Shown: positions 8,812 to 16,757 of the stretch, piece after piece | How the letters are laid out: each line of letters opens with the position of its first letter | Position numbering within the stretch: the stretch's first letter is position 1 | Source: Parvibaculum sp. | Lineage (GTDB): Bacteria; Pseudomonadota; Alphaproteobacteria; Parvibaculales; Parvibaculaceae | Direction: 5' to 3' | DNA length: 64,000 nt | Assembly (NCBI GenBank): GCA_017642695.1 | Contig: JAEPQD010000002.1 | Coordinates: 682,001 to 746,000, forward strand | Notes under the pieces: generated by a model | Seen by the model: the letters and a program-made list of their open reading frames with translations, nothing else | Databases searched by the model: none | What the model was told of the DNA's origin: nothing | Translations under genes and position numbers: made by a program

Positions 8812-9503
8812 GCGACGCCCAGCCGCTTGTCGAAGCGCGCGGTGTTTCCCGCGTCCTGCAGGAGGCGGTGCCCGTCACGCTGGTGAAGAACATCGATCTC
8901 ACGGTGGGACACGGCGAGTTTGTCAGCGTGACCGGCCCTTCGGGTTCCGGAAAGTCATCGCTTCTCTATCTGCTCGGGCTTCTCGATGTGCCCACGGCGG
9001 GGCAGGTACTCATCGATGGTCACGAGACGAACGGGCTCGGCGCGGACCGGCTGGCCGCGATCCGGCTCCGCAAGATCGGTTTCGTTTTCCAGTTTCACTT
9101 TCTGCTGCCGGAATTCACGGTGCTGCAGAATGTCATGCTGCCGATGCAGAAGCTCGGGAAGCTGAACGATGCGGGGATGAAGGAGCGTGGGCACGCCCTG
9201 CTGGAAGAGCTGGAGATCGCGGACCAGGCGAAAAAGCGGCCGGACCAGCTTTCTGGCGGGCAGCGTCAACGCGTTGCGATCGCGCGAGCGCTGGCGAACG
9301 ATCCGGCGCTCATTCTGGCCGACGAGCCGACGGGCAATCTCGACAGCAAGAACAGCGAGATCGTGCAGGAAATCTTCGCGAAGCTGGTGCGCGAGGAGGG
9401 CCGGACCGTGATCGCCGTGACGCATGAACCCGGTTTCGCCGAGGCGACCGAGCGCAATATCAATCTCGTGGATGGCGAGATCGAGCGCGACAGACGGCGC
9501 TAG
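8808..9503 (+). CDS. ABC transporter ATPase, MacB/LolD type
   Basis: About 231 residues from the ATG at 8808, which overlaps the permease stop. Clear motifs: Walker A GPSGSGKSS (about residue 43), Q-loop region FVFQFHFLLPEFT, signature LSGGQRQRVAIARAL (about 146), Walker B LILADEPTGNLDS (about 166) and the switch His in IAVTHE. The short LolD/MacB-type nucleotide-binding domain fits the permease next to it. An in-frame extension further upstream lies inside the permease gene and has no family similarity, so it is rejected. Its last four bases overlap the end of the convergent VWA gene. Confidence 0.94.
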   Translation: MSDAQPLVEARGVSRVLQEAVPVTLVKNIDLTVGHGEFVSVTGPSGSGKSSLLYLLGLLDVPTAGQVLIDGHETNGLGADRLAAIRLRKIGFVFQFHFLLPEFTVLQNVMLPMQKLGKLNDAGMKERGHALLEELEIADQAKKRPDQLSGGQRQRVAIARALANDPALILADEPTGNLDSKNSEIVQEIFAKLVREEGRTVIAVTHEPGFAEATERNINLVDGEIERDRRR

Positions 9504-10675
9504 CGGGACAGTTCCCGCATCGCGTGGTCGAGGCCTTCAAGCGTCAGCGGGAACATGCGCTCACCCATGATCTGCTTGATGATCTGGAGCGAGGGCGTGT
9601 ATTCCCAGTGCCGTTCCGGAATCGGATTGATCCAGATGCAGCTTTCGTAGATCTGATTGACGCGCTCGAGCCAGATACCGCCGGGCTCCTCGTTCCAGTG
9701 CTCGACGGATCCGCCGGCATAGGTGATCTCGTAGGGCGACATGGTGGCGTCGCCGACGAAAATCACCTTGTAGTCAGACGGATACTTGTGGAGTACGTCC
9801 CAGGTGGAGAGCTTCTCCGTGTGGCGGCGGCGGTTGTCCTTCCAGACGCCTTCGTAAAGGCAGTTGTGGAAGTAGAAATATTCGAGGTTCTTGAACTCGG
9901 TGCGCGCGGCCGAAAAAAGCTCCTCGCAGAGCTTGATGTGGCTGTCCATCGAGCCGCCGATATCGAAGAAAATCAACACGTTGATCTTGTTGCGGCGCTC
10001 AGGGACCATCTTCAGGTCGAGATAGCCCTGATGCGCGGTCGCCTTGATCGTGCCGTCGAGATCGAGTTCGGTCGGTGCGCCCTCGCGCGCGAAACGGCGC
10101 AGGCGCCGGAGCGCCACCTTGATGTTGCGGGTGCCGAGTTCGACCTGGTCGTCGAGGTTCTTGTATTCGCGCTTGTCCCAGACCTTCACGGCCTTGCCGT
10201 GGCGGCCTTCCTTCTGGCCGATGCGGACGCCTTCGGGGTTGTAACCATTTGCACCGAAAGGAGAAGTTCCGCCGGTGCCGATCCACTTGTTGCCGCCTTC
10301 GTGGCGTTCCTTCTGCTCCTCGAGGCGCTTCTGAAGCTCCTCCATGATCTTTTCCCAGCCGCCCAGCGCCTCGATCTGCGCCTTCTCTTCCTCGGTCAGG
10401 AATTTCTCGGTGAGGGCGCGGAGCCACTCTTCGGGGATCTGCGCGATGTCGCCATCGCCCATCATCTCCAAGCCCTTGAAGACATGAGAGAAAACGATGT
10501 CGAACTTGTCGAGGTTGCGCTCGTCCTTCACCAGCGAGGCGCGAGAGAGGTAGTAGAAATCCTCGACCTTGCGGTCGATGACGTCCGCGTCCATGGCCTC
10601 GAGCAGCGTCAGATATTCTCGCAAGCTGACGGGAACATTGGCCTTTTTGAGTTCATGGAAGAAATGGACGAACAT
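9500..10675 (-). CDS. VWA domain protein, CoxE-like, MoxR partner
   Basis: About 391 residues. The N-terminal part (MFVHFFHELKKANVPVSLREYLTLLEAM) and the middle RREYKNLDD-type region match the alphaproteobacterial CoxE-like VWA family. The C-terminal half holds the von Willebrand A domain, with a MIDAS-like FFDIGGSMDSH at about residue 237, where the metal-binding motif is DxGGS rather than the classical DxSxS. These proteins typically work as adaptors for MoxR-type AAA+ ATPases in protein maturation or metal insertion. The usual genomic partner, a MoxR gene, is present but about 6 kb away at 16758-17603, with unrelated genes between. Confidence 0.88.
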   Translation of the reverse strand: MFVHFFHELKKANVPVSLREYLTLLEAMDADVIDRKVEDFYYLSRASLVKDERNLDKFDIVFSHVFKGLEMMGDGDIAQIPEEWLRALTEKFLTEEEKAQIEALGGWEKIMEELQKRLEEQKERHEGGNKWIGTGGTSPFGANGYNPEGVRIGQKEGRHGKAVKVWDKREYKNLDDQVELGTRNIKVALRRLRRFAREGAPTELDLDGTIKATAHQGYLDLKMVPERRNKINVLIFFDIGGSMDSHIKLCEELFSAARTEFKNLEYFYFHNCLYEGVWKDNRRRHTEKLSTWDVLHKYPSDYKVIFVGDATMSPYEITYAGGSVEHWNEEPGGIWLERVNQIYESCIWINPIPERHWEYTPSLQIIKQIMGERMFPLTLEGLDHAMRELSR

Positions 10676-10758
10676 GGGCGCTTCCGGAATCCTGAGTGGC
10701 GTTTGGGCGCAGTCTAGGGCCTATGAGGTCCGGTTTGAAGGGGCGGAGGTGTTCATTT

Positions 10759-11265
10759 ATGGACCGGGGATATCCAGCAATTTTCCTTCTGGCGCTTGGG
10801 CTTAGCGCGCCTGCCGCAGCGGCGGAGGGCAATCCCTGGCTGGCGGAGGAAAGGGCGAAGGCCGAGATCGAGGCGTGCCTCGCGGCCGCACCGGAGGACG
10901 GGGAGAACGCCGGAAAAGACTGCGGCGACAAGTATTTCGTGCAATGCGCGGAGGCGGGCGACTGGACAACGCTGGCGATGAATTTCTGCCAGGGAGCGGT
11001 CCGGGACTACTGGCAGGGCGTCGTCGCGGAGCGGGAAGAGGCTGTGATCTCGTTTGACGATCAACAGCTTACGGACTGGGTGGAGGTAAGCCGCCTCGCC
11101 CATGAGGCGCACCGTGACGCTACCTGCGCGCGCTTCCTGATCCCGATGGGGACGATGTACGGGCCGATGCTTGTCGGCTGCCAGAGCGACATGGCGCGGG
11201 AAAGGGCCGAAATCCTTGAGGATTTTCTGGGGCAGCAGCCGCTGATCGTGCCGGAGCCCGAGTGA
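10759..11265 (+). CDS. Secreted Cys-rich protein, LprI/DUF1311-like
   Basis: About 168 residues from the ATG at 10759, which has GGAGG about 9 nt upstream. A signal peptide is clear (PAIFLLALGLSAPAAAAEG). The mature protein carries at least six cysteines. The segment GDWTTLAMNFCQGAVRDYWQ loosely recalls the MNxC...A pattern of LprI/DUF1311 lysozyme-inhibitor-like proteins, but this is a weak match. It is divergent from the VWA gene and stands alone. Function not established; a periplasmic role is inferred only from the signal peptide. Confidence 0.65.
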   Translation: MDRGYPAIFLLALGLSAPAAAAEGNPWLAEERAKAEIEACLAAAPEDGENAGKDCGDKYFVQCAEAGDWTTLAMNFCQGAVRDYWQGVVAEREEAVISFDDQQLTDWVEVSRLAHEAHRDATCARFLIPMGTMYGPMLVGCQSDMARERAEILEDFLGQQPLIVPEPE

Positions 11266-11554
11266 ATTGTGACGGTGGACGCGCGGTTATCCCCGGCCTT
11301 CGCCAAGCCGTTGATACGGTTCGCGAAATCCACGTTTGCGGGATAAGTCGCCCCGGCTGTCACGCGAACGTCACCGAAACGTCACAAACAGTGTTTCTCA
11401 TATATCAGTGTACGAATTATATTGAGTTGTCCCCGGTGGGGACAAGTCTCTGCGCCGACAGGAATGGAGTTCGGACGTTCCGCCCATGGACCCCGGCTTT
11501 TGCCGGGGTGACAGATTTCTTTTTTCCTCTATCGGGGGAGGGTGGGTCAGAAAC
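11266..11554. other. Intergenic region with two palindromes
   Basis: No gene is seen. It holds two inverted repeats: TTGTCCCC/GGGGACAA (11427-11445) and CCCCGGC/GCCGGGG (11491-11508) flanked by GGA and GTGACA. The second matches a widespread extragenic palindrome found in many alphaproteobacterial genomes, and it is followed on the plus strand by a T-rich run. Confidence 0.5.
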
Positions 11555-12382
11555 TTATGCCCGGTTTTTACGGACCTCCGGTTGCGTGACCGATTCGCGC
11601 GGCGAGGAGAACCTGACGGCGGCGAGCTGCTTGCCGAGACCGTTGTCGACGGCGCCGGGAAGGAATTGCTGCACATAGATGAAGAGGCGCTCGGGCCAGG
11701 GGTAGATCGTGCGCTTGCCCTTGAGCGCGCCGCGCCAGATGCGGCGGGCGACCTTTTCCGGTGCGTCGAGCTTCATGGAGAAGGGCTCGACGAGCTCTGC
11801 GAACTCATCGGAAGCGGGCGTGCGGACGGCGCGGGGCGCGGCGTAGGTGACGCCGATCCCTTCCGGCTTCAACTCGCGGCGCAGCGCATCCGAGAGACCG
11901 CGAAGGCCGAACTTGGTTGCCGAGTAGACGGCGAAGAGCGGAAAGGCGATGTCGCCGAACATCGAACCGATGTTCACGATGCGCGGGCTCTTCGCGCGGC
12001 GGAGCATGGGCAGGAGATCGCGCGCGAGAAGGAGCGGCGCCACGAGATTGGTCTCGATCATGGCGCGGACGGCGTTGTCGTCCATCCCGCTCACGGAGCC
12101 CGTGCGGACGACGCCGGCATTGTTGAAGAGAATGTCGATGCGTCCGCCTGCCTGCATGCAGGCCTCGCGGAGAAGACGCCGCCCTTCCGCCGTCGTCACA
12201 TCCGCCTGAACGAGGATCGGGGTGCGCTGCGCGCCGAGCGCGTCCGCGACATCGGCGAGAGGTTCGGCGCGGCGGCCGACGAGGACAAGCTGCGCGCCGC
12301 TCCGCGCGGCTTCGTTCGCGAGCGCGGCGCCGATGCCGGAACCCGCACCCGTAATCACAACAACTCTTGCGTCACGCTGCAT
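11555..12382 (-). CDS. Short-chain dehydrogenase/reductase of the HDO cluster
   Basis: About 275 residues from the ATG at 12382, which lies inside the end of the preceding gene (11-bp overlap). Classical SDR features: the nucleotide motif TGAGSGIG (about residues 12-19), NNAG (about 90), the catalytic Ser in NIGSM and YSATK. The C-terminal YPWPERLFIYVQQFLPG segment suggests a membrane-associated or lipid-substrate SDR. It is the last gene of a tight four-gene minus-strand operon. A role in oxidising or reducing an acyl-derived intermediate made by the upstream enzymes is inferred. The 3' tail is basic and variable, so the exact C-terminus is less certain in function. Confidence 0.85.
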   Translation of the reverse strand: MQRDARVVVITGAGSGIGAALANEAARSGAQLVLVGRRAEPLADVADALGAQRTPILVQADVTTAEGRRLLREACMQAGGRIDILFNNAGVVRTGSVSGMDDNAVRAMIETNLVAPLLLARDLLPMLRRAKSPRIVNIGSMFGDIAFPLFAVYSATKFGLRGLSDALRRELKPEGIGVTYAAPRAVRTPASDEFAELVEPFSMKLDAPEKVARRIWRGALKGKRTIYPWPERLFIYVQQFLPGAVDNGLGKQLAAVRFSSPRESVTQPEVRKNRA

Positions 12383-13058
12383 CGCGTTCACTCCTCTTTT
12401 CGGCGTCGCGCGCGAGCTTCGAGAACATTTCGCCCCAGAGCGCGTAGACCATGTTGGCGGTATCGATGATGGCGCGGCGATTCTCTTCGCCCTCGACGGC
12501 ATTCACGAGGTTCTGGAAGAAGACGATGTGCTCCTTGTCGAGCGCGCCATGCGAAGTGAGGTAGGAGAAGCCGCGTTGCTCGCCGACCATGCCGAGACGC
12601 CTGCGCACGGCATCGGCGCCGGCGGAGGCGATGTCGACGGAAGTGCCTTCGAGTACGAGAACCATGCCGAGCATGGAATAGGGATTGAGGAACTCGACGG
12701 CGTAATAGACCCAGGAGACCATCGCGCGGACGGGCCAGTCGCCATTGCCGCGCCGCACGGCCTCGGCGTCACCACCGAGATGGGCGATGTCGTCGAGAAT
12801 CCATTCCTCGTGGCCCTGTTCCTCGTCGAGATATTCGAGAAGCGCCTTGCGATAGCCCGTGTCCTCCTTCGGGCAATGCGCGAGCGCATGGGCGAGAAGC
12901 GGACAGGTATGGCGGACGTGATGATAGGCCTCGGTGAGATAGGCGACGTAGAGATCGCGATCGACGCCGTTTCCGGCCGCTTCGAGCACGATCGGAATGG
13001 AAAAGAAGGCGTCGCGCGCGGCCTGGGTTTCAGCCAACAGGCGGTCGTAGAAACTCAT
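12372..13058 (-). CDS. Iron-containing heme-oxygenase-like (HDO) enzyme
   Basis: About 228 residues, all-helical. Candidate metal ligands are spread as in heme-oxygenase-like di-iron oxidases and oxygenases (TenA/PqqC/UndA/BesC-like): the YHHVRH segment, DEEQGHEEW, LVLEGTS and HGALDKEH. Such enzymes use O2 for desaturation, C-C cleavage or N-oxygenation. The ATG at 13058 overlaps the end of the ligase gene by 4 bp, and its 3' end overlaps the SDR start, so the genes should be translationally coupled. Alternative assignments are a TenA-type thiaminase or a PqqC-like cofactorless oxidase, but no thiamine or PQQ genes are present. Substrate unknown; an acyl-adenylate, acyl-CoA or amide from the upstream enzymes is inferred. 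Confidence 0.75.
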   Translation of the reverse strand: MSFYDRLLAETQAARDAFFSIPIVLEAAGNGVDRDLYVAYLTEAYHHVRHTCPLLAHALAHCPKEDTGYRKALLEYLDEEQGHEEWILDDIAHLGGDAEAVRRGNGDWPVRAMVSWVYYAVEFLNPYSMLGMVLVLEGTSVDIASAGADAVRRRLGMVGEQRGFSYLTSHGALDKEHIVFFQNLVNAVEGEENRRAIIDTANMVYALWGEMFSKLARDAEKRSERDAA

Positions 13059-14545
13059 TTCGGAAACTCCTCCGGCACGAGGGCCGTTCTGCTGCGTGAT
13101 CTGGCGTCGGCGGTGCGCAGCCATGCCTCGACGGCCCGGCGCCTGACGCGGCCATTGGGACTCGTGAGACCGAGAGCCTGCATCTCCGCATTGGTGGTGG
13201 CGATGTAGCTGCGCGGCAGGGCGTAATCCGGCACGCCGCTGCAGATTTCGTGGAGGGCGGAGAGCACCTGCCCGGGCCGTGCGGTGGTGAAGAAATCGCC
13301 CGCGAAGGCGCCGGGCACGACAAGCGCCGTCGGCCAGGTCTGACCGTGACCCGCGAGCGTCGCGCGGAGAATGCGCGGGTCGCCCTGCAGACGCGCCTCG
13401 ATCCATTCGGGCTGGACATTGCGGCCATAGCTTGTGACGAGCATCGCATCCTTGCGGCCCTCGACGACGAGATTGCCCGCTTCGTCGAAATGACCGAGAT
13501 CGCCGGTGTGCCACGGGCCTTCATGCGCCGCGCGGCCGACATAGCCCGACATGACGCTCGGCCCCTCGACCACGATCTCGCCGCCCGAGATGGTGACGGT
13601 GAGACCATCGAGCGGCTGACCGACCGTACCGGGCGCCGCTTTTCCCGGGCGGTTGACCGCGACGACGGAGCCGCATTCGGAGAGACCGTAGCCTTCGAGG
13701 CAGGGAATGCCGAGATGGTCCGCGGCATCGAGCACCTGCGGCGGCACCGGCGCCCCGCCCACGGCGACGACGCGCAGCGAAGCGGGGGCCTGAGCGGAAG
13801 AAAGGATGAGCGAGCCGACCCAGGCGCGGAGCAGCTCGGGCACGAGGACGCTGACCGAGGGCTGCGTTTCGTCGAAGGCGTGACGGATCGCGTCGAGATT
13901 GCCGGTCGCGCATTCGGCGGCAACATCCTTGCGGATGGTGGAGACGCCGCCAACCATGACCGGCACATGGATGCCGCAGAGTTCTTCAAGAAGGAGCGGG
14001 AAGGGCAGGACGGAAAGATAGCTGTCCTTCTCCGTGGCGGAGATCGCCGCCGCGAGGCCGCGCGAGACGTGATCGAGCTGCGCGTCACCGAGGCGCACGC
14101 CCTTTGGCTGGCCGGTCGACCCCGAGGTGTAGATGATGCGTTCGCCGGGCAGGGCGTCCGCCAGCGCCGCTGCATCGCCTTCCCGTTCGGGGATGAGGCT
14201 GACGGGGGCGAAACGCGCAGCGCGTTCGAGCGATGCGTCGTCGGCAAGGATGAAGCCGAGGCCCGAATCCCTCACGACATGGAAAAGCTGATCGTCGGAA
14301 AAGAAGGGCGGCAGGGGGACGAAGCGGCGGCCCGACGCCGTGACCGCGAGATCGGCGACGACCCAGCCGATGCCGTTCTCCGCCATGAGGCCGACGGGGG
14401 CATTGCCGCCGCGCAGCGTTTCCATCGCGCCCGTGACGCGGCGCGCAAGCGCGCCGTAACTCACCTCGCCCGCATCATCTCGAAAGGCGATGCGCGCGGG
14501 CCAGTGCGCCGCGCCATGCCGGAGAGCCTCGATGACCTCAGCCAT
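13055..14545 (-). CDS. AMP-dependent acyl ligase (ANL superfamily)
   Basis: About 496 residues. ANL motifs are visible: the P-loop-like YTSGSTGQPKGV (about residue 140), LEGYGLSEC (about 285) and WHTGDLG (about 345). The C-terminal A10 motif, which normally ends in GK plus a basic residue and carries the adenylation lysine, reads SPNGRVRRR here, so the lysine seems replaced by arginine. The enzyme should activate a carboxylic acid, probably a fatty acid, as acyl-AMP and perhaps transfer it to CoA or an amine. It overlaps the hemolysin-family gene by 8 bp and the HDO gene by 4 bp. No carrier-protein domain is fused to it. Confidence 0.85.
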   Translation of the reverse strand: MAEVIEALRHGAAHWPARIAFRDDAGEVSYGALARRVTGAMETLRGGNAPVGLMAENGIGWVVADLAVTASGRRFVPLPPFFSDDQLFHVVRDSGLGFILADDASLERAARFAPVSLIPEREGDAAALADALPGERIIYTSGSTGQPKGVRLGDAQLDHVSRGLAAAISATEKDSYLSVLPFPLLLEELCGIHVPVMVGGVSTIRKDVAAECATGNLDAIRHAFDETQPSVSVLVPELLRAWVGSLILSSAQAPASLRVVAVGGAPVPPQVLDAADHLGIPCLEGYGLSECGSVVAVNRPGKAAPGTVGQPLDGLTVTISGGEIVVEGPSVMSGYVGRAAHEGPWHTGDLGHFDEAGNLVVEGRKDAMLVTSYGRNVQPEWIEARLQGDPRILRATLAGHGQTWPTALVVPGAFAGDFFTTARPGQVLSALHEICSGVPDYALPRSYIATTNAEMQALGLTSPNGRVRRRAVEAWLRTADARSRSRTALVPEEFPK

Positions 14546-15131
14546 GAAGACGCGCCTCCGCCAAATTCGCGTTCAGGCGCGAGCGGGGAAGAAGACAGGT
14601 GGCGGGCGCGGAGGGGTTCGGCATGAGACAGACCCAGGGGTCGCGCTCGTAATAGCGGCCCCAGTCCACCGCATTCGGAAGGCGGGCGGGGTCGGCCGCG
14701 ACGAGCGGCACGAAGGGAATGCCGAGCCGGGAGAAGAGCTTGCGAAGCGGCGCGGTGGCGGTGAAGACACCGCAACCAAGACTGCGCTCGCGGCCCCAGG
14801 CGAGCATGGCAGCCATGAGCGGGAAGAGGGCGAAGGGTGTCGCGCTGACGAGCGTGGTCACCTCGAGGAATTCGGTACGCTCGAAGGCGTGGCCGAGCGC
14901 CGCGGCAAGGATTTCAAGCGGCGTGTCGAGATAGGCCTCGGAGAAGAAGCCGTCCTCGTGAAGACGGAGGCCTGCGGCGGCGAGCGGCGCACCGTCATTG
15001 CCGAGCACGGCGAAGAGCCGCGAGGGCAGGGCGGCGAGCCGTGCGTCATAGGTGCGGGCATAGCCCGAACGGATGAAGGTTTCGACGGCGGGACGCGCCG
15101 CGTTTTCTGGTTCGACGAGCATCGGACGCAC
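14538..15131 (-). CDS. Thermostable-hemolysin family protein
   Basis: About 197 residues from a GTG at 15131, chosen because GGGAG lies about 5 nt upstream. An ATG at 15122 is possible. The opening AVETFIRSGYARTYDARLAALPSRLFAV and the later EAYLDTPLEILAA and LTLVSATP-like regions match the thermostable hemolysin family first named from Vibrio parahaemolyticus. Despite the name, the fold is thought to be related to GNAT acyltransferases, so an enzymatic role in acyl transfer is as likely as haemolysis. It is the first gene of an overlapping operon with a ligase, an HDO enzyme and an SDR. There is no signal peptide, which argues against a secreted toxin. Confidence 0.8.
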   Translation of the reverse strand: MRPMLVEPENAARPAVETFIRSGYARTYDARLAALPSRLFAVLGNDGAPLAAAGLRLHEDGFFSEAYLDTPLEILAAALGHAFERTEFLEVTTLVSATPFALFPLMAAMLAWGRERSLGCGVFTATAPLRKLFSRLGIPFVPLVAADPARLPNAVDWGRYYERDPWVCLMPNPSAPATCLLPRSRLNANLAEARLHG

Positions 15132-15196
15132 GGATACTCCCGGGGAGGCGCCGCCGGCCGGAGCCGGGGCGCGGGTTACACGAAGGAAACGGGAGG

Positions 15197-15841
15197 TCAG
15201 CGCAGGACGTAGGTGATTTCGGAGCCGTCCGAGCCGTCGAACTTCACCTGCACCAGCACGCCCTTATCGTCGTACCAGAGCTCGCGGTTGAGCTTGCCGG
15301 TGACGGAATAGTGCGTGGCGGCGACGGCCTTGCCGTTCACATCGACATTTTCAGTGCCGCGATTGGTGACGGTGACGGGCATGCTGGAGCCGTCGAGCGT
15401 GTTGAGAAGCGCGTTCTGCTTCACGAGGTCGTCGTTCCAGAGGCTCGCGGGGATGACGCCGATTTCCTCGTCGGCCTGACGGCCATCGCCATCGACCACG
15501 AGCTTGCCGCCGTCTTCCTTCACCGCGAGGTGATGCGGCGTACCGTCATCGTTGGTCTTCGACTGGAGGGAGACGAGGTGACCGTCGCGCCAGACCTCGC
15601 TGCCGTCATGCTCGAAGCGATAGACGGCGATGCCGAGCATCTTCACGGCGACATCGGTGTCGATCTTCACCTTGAGCTCGTCGCCATCGCGGGTGAAGAC
15701 GAGGCGGTGGGTGCCGATTTCGTCGCCGCCGCGCAGGACGGTGAAATCGAGTTCGCCGCCGGGGGGTACGGCGGCGCTCGCGGCGCCGGAAAGAAGCAGG
15801 AGGGAGGCGGCGGTGGCCGCGGCGAGGGACTTCCAGTTCAT
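15197..15841 (-). CDS. Secreted DUF6134-family protein
   Basis: About 214 residues from the ATG at 15841 with AAGGAG 8 nt upstream. A signal peptide (ALAAATAASLLLLSGAASA-like) leads into a beta-rich protein with ELDFTVLRGGDEIGTHRLVF at the mature start and a repeated pattern of paired strands, as in the DUF6134 family. The mature protein is probably periplasmic and may bind a hydrophobic ligand, but no active site is evident. It lies 65 bp upstream of the hemolysin-family gene on the same strand, so it may belong to the same transcription unit; a separate promoter is also possible. Confidence 0.7.
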   Translation of the reverse strand: MNWKSLAAATAASLLLLSGAASAAVPPGGELDFTVLRGGDEIGTHRLVFTRDGDELKVKIDTDVAVKMLGIAVYRFEHDGSEVWRDGHLVSLQSKTNDDGTPHHLAVKEDGGKLVVDGDGRQADEEIGVIPASLWNDDLVKQNALLNTLDGSSMPVTVTNRGTENVDVNGKAVAATHYSVTGKLNRELWYDDKGVLVQVKFDGSDGSEITYVLR

Positions 15842-15943
15842 GCGCAAGACTCCTTTGCGGGACTGCGCATGAAAAAAGCGTGTCTTGCTTACAACAGCCT
15901 TACAGGGGCGGGAAGGACCGGTTCGTCACGGCTCTGGCCGATG

Positions 15944-15972
15944 TTGAAAGGCCCGCGCCGGACGGCGCGGGC
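15944..15972 (-). terminator. Hairpin, likely terminator of DUF4410-like gene
   Basis: GCCCGCGCC / GGCGCGGGC with a 4-base loop, followed on the minus strand by CTTTC. It lies just downstream of the lipoprotein gene at 16013-16528. The T-run is weak, so termination may be inefficient. A closely similar hairpin sits at 16622-16650. Confidence 0.5.
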
Positions 15973-16012
15973 TTCGATGTTCTGCGGCAAAAGGCCCGAA
16001 GGGCCGTGCCCG

Positions 16013-16528
16013 TCAGGCGGGCTGTGCCTTGACGATCTCGATGACCGACTTGATAAAGCCGACTTCGACATCCTCGATGGAGGTGGAGGCGCCGTAGATG
16101 CCACCAAAGGCAAAGTCCTTGGAGACTTCGTACTGGGCGAGCGTCTTTCCTTCGACGTCGATGAGGAAGACGTCCGCATCGATCTCGATCTGGCCGAGGC
16201 CCGCCAGCATGGCGCGCGCGAAGGCGCTGCCCCGATCATACTTCGTGAAGACGACTTTCATTGTCACAGGCGCCGTTTCGCCTTCCGCCGCCATCATCTC
16301 GGCGGCATGAAGCGAAAGTTCACCCTTCAGTTTGCCGGCGACGCGATCGAGGTCGTATTTCGACATCTCGACGCCGGATACGGCCTCGGCCATTACATCC
16401 TTGATCTTGAGCGCAGACTTCTGTTCCGGCGCGAGCGCCACAACAGGGACAGGTTTCGATACGCTGTCGGCGCAACCGGCCAGAATGGCCGCAACGCCGA
16501 GCAGGATCGCTACACCAAACGATCTCAT
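16013..16528 (-). CDS. Lipoprotein, DUF4410-like
   Basis: About 171 residues from the ATG at 16528, with GGGGGA 6 nt upstream. The hydrophobic segment ends in a lipobox (ILAGC), giving a mature lipoprotein. The body contains ALKIKDVMAEAV, KLKGELSLHAAEMM, TMKVVFTKYDRGSAFARAML and DVFLIDVEGKTLAQYEVSKDF, an alternating beta/helix pattern that I recall from DUF4410 lipoproteins. It is a stand-alone gene between hairpin terminators. Function unknown. Confidence 0.7.
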   Translation of the reverse strand: MRSFGVAILLGVAAILAGCADSVSKPVPVVALAPEQKSALKIKDVMAEAVSGVEMSKYDLDRVAGKLKGELSLHAAEMMAAEGETAPVTMKVVFTKYDRGSAFARAMLAGLGQIEIDADVFLIDVEGKTLAQYEVSKDFAFGGIYGASTSIEDVEVGFIKSVIEIVKAQPA

Positions 16529-16621
16529 GCTGAATCCCCCAATAAGATGCCCGAGACAAGGGTGCCCTAGATGGCGAGACAGGTGAAGCAGCAATTTCAC
16601 CGCGGCAGCGGCGTCGAGACG

Positions 16622-16650
16622 AAAAAGCCCGCGCCGTATGGCGCGGGCTT
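16622..16650 (-). terminator. Rho-independent terminator of moxR
   Basis: Stem AGCCCGCGCC / GGCGCGGGCT, 4-base loop, followed by TTTTT on the minus strand. It lies 108 bp downstream of the moxR stop (16758). Nearby, 16701-16740 forms a second long palindrome (ATTGCCGG...CCGGCAAT with a CCTCCTT/AAGGAGG inner stem) of the repeated extragenic type. Confidence 0.75.
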
Positions 16651-16757
16651 CGATGTTTGTGAAGAAAAGTCTTTTCCTGACGCCGCTTCGCGGCTTCTGG
16701 ATTGCCGGCCTCCTTGAATTTCAAAGGAGGGCCCGGCAATGACAGATCAGAATGAGA

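Noticed and set aside
9524..10717. Open frame of about 397 codons antisense to the VWA gene, and similar frames antisense to the flagellins
   Set aside because: They are shadows of real genes, lack ribosome sites, and have unnatural Val/Ala/Leu or Arg-rich composition.
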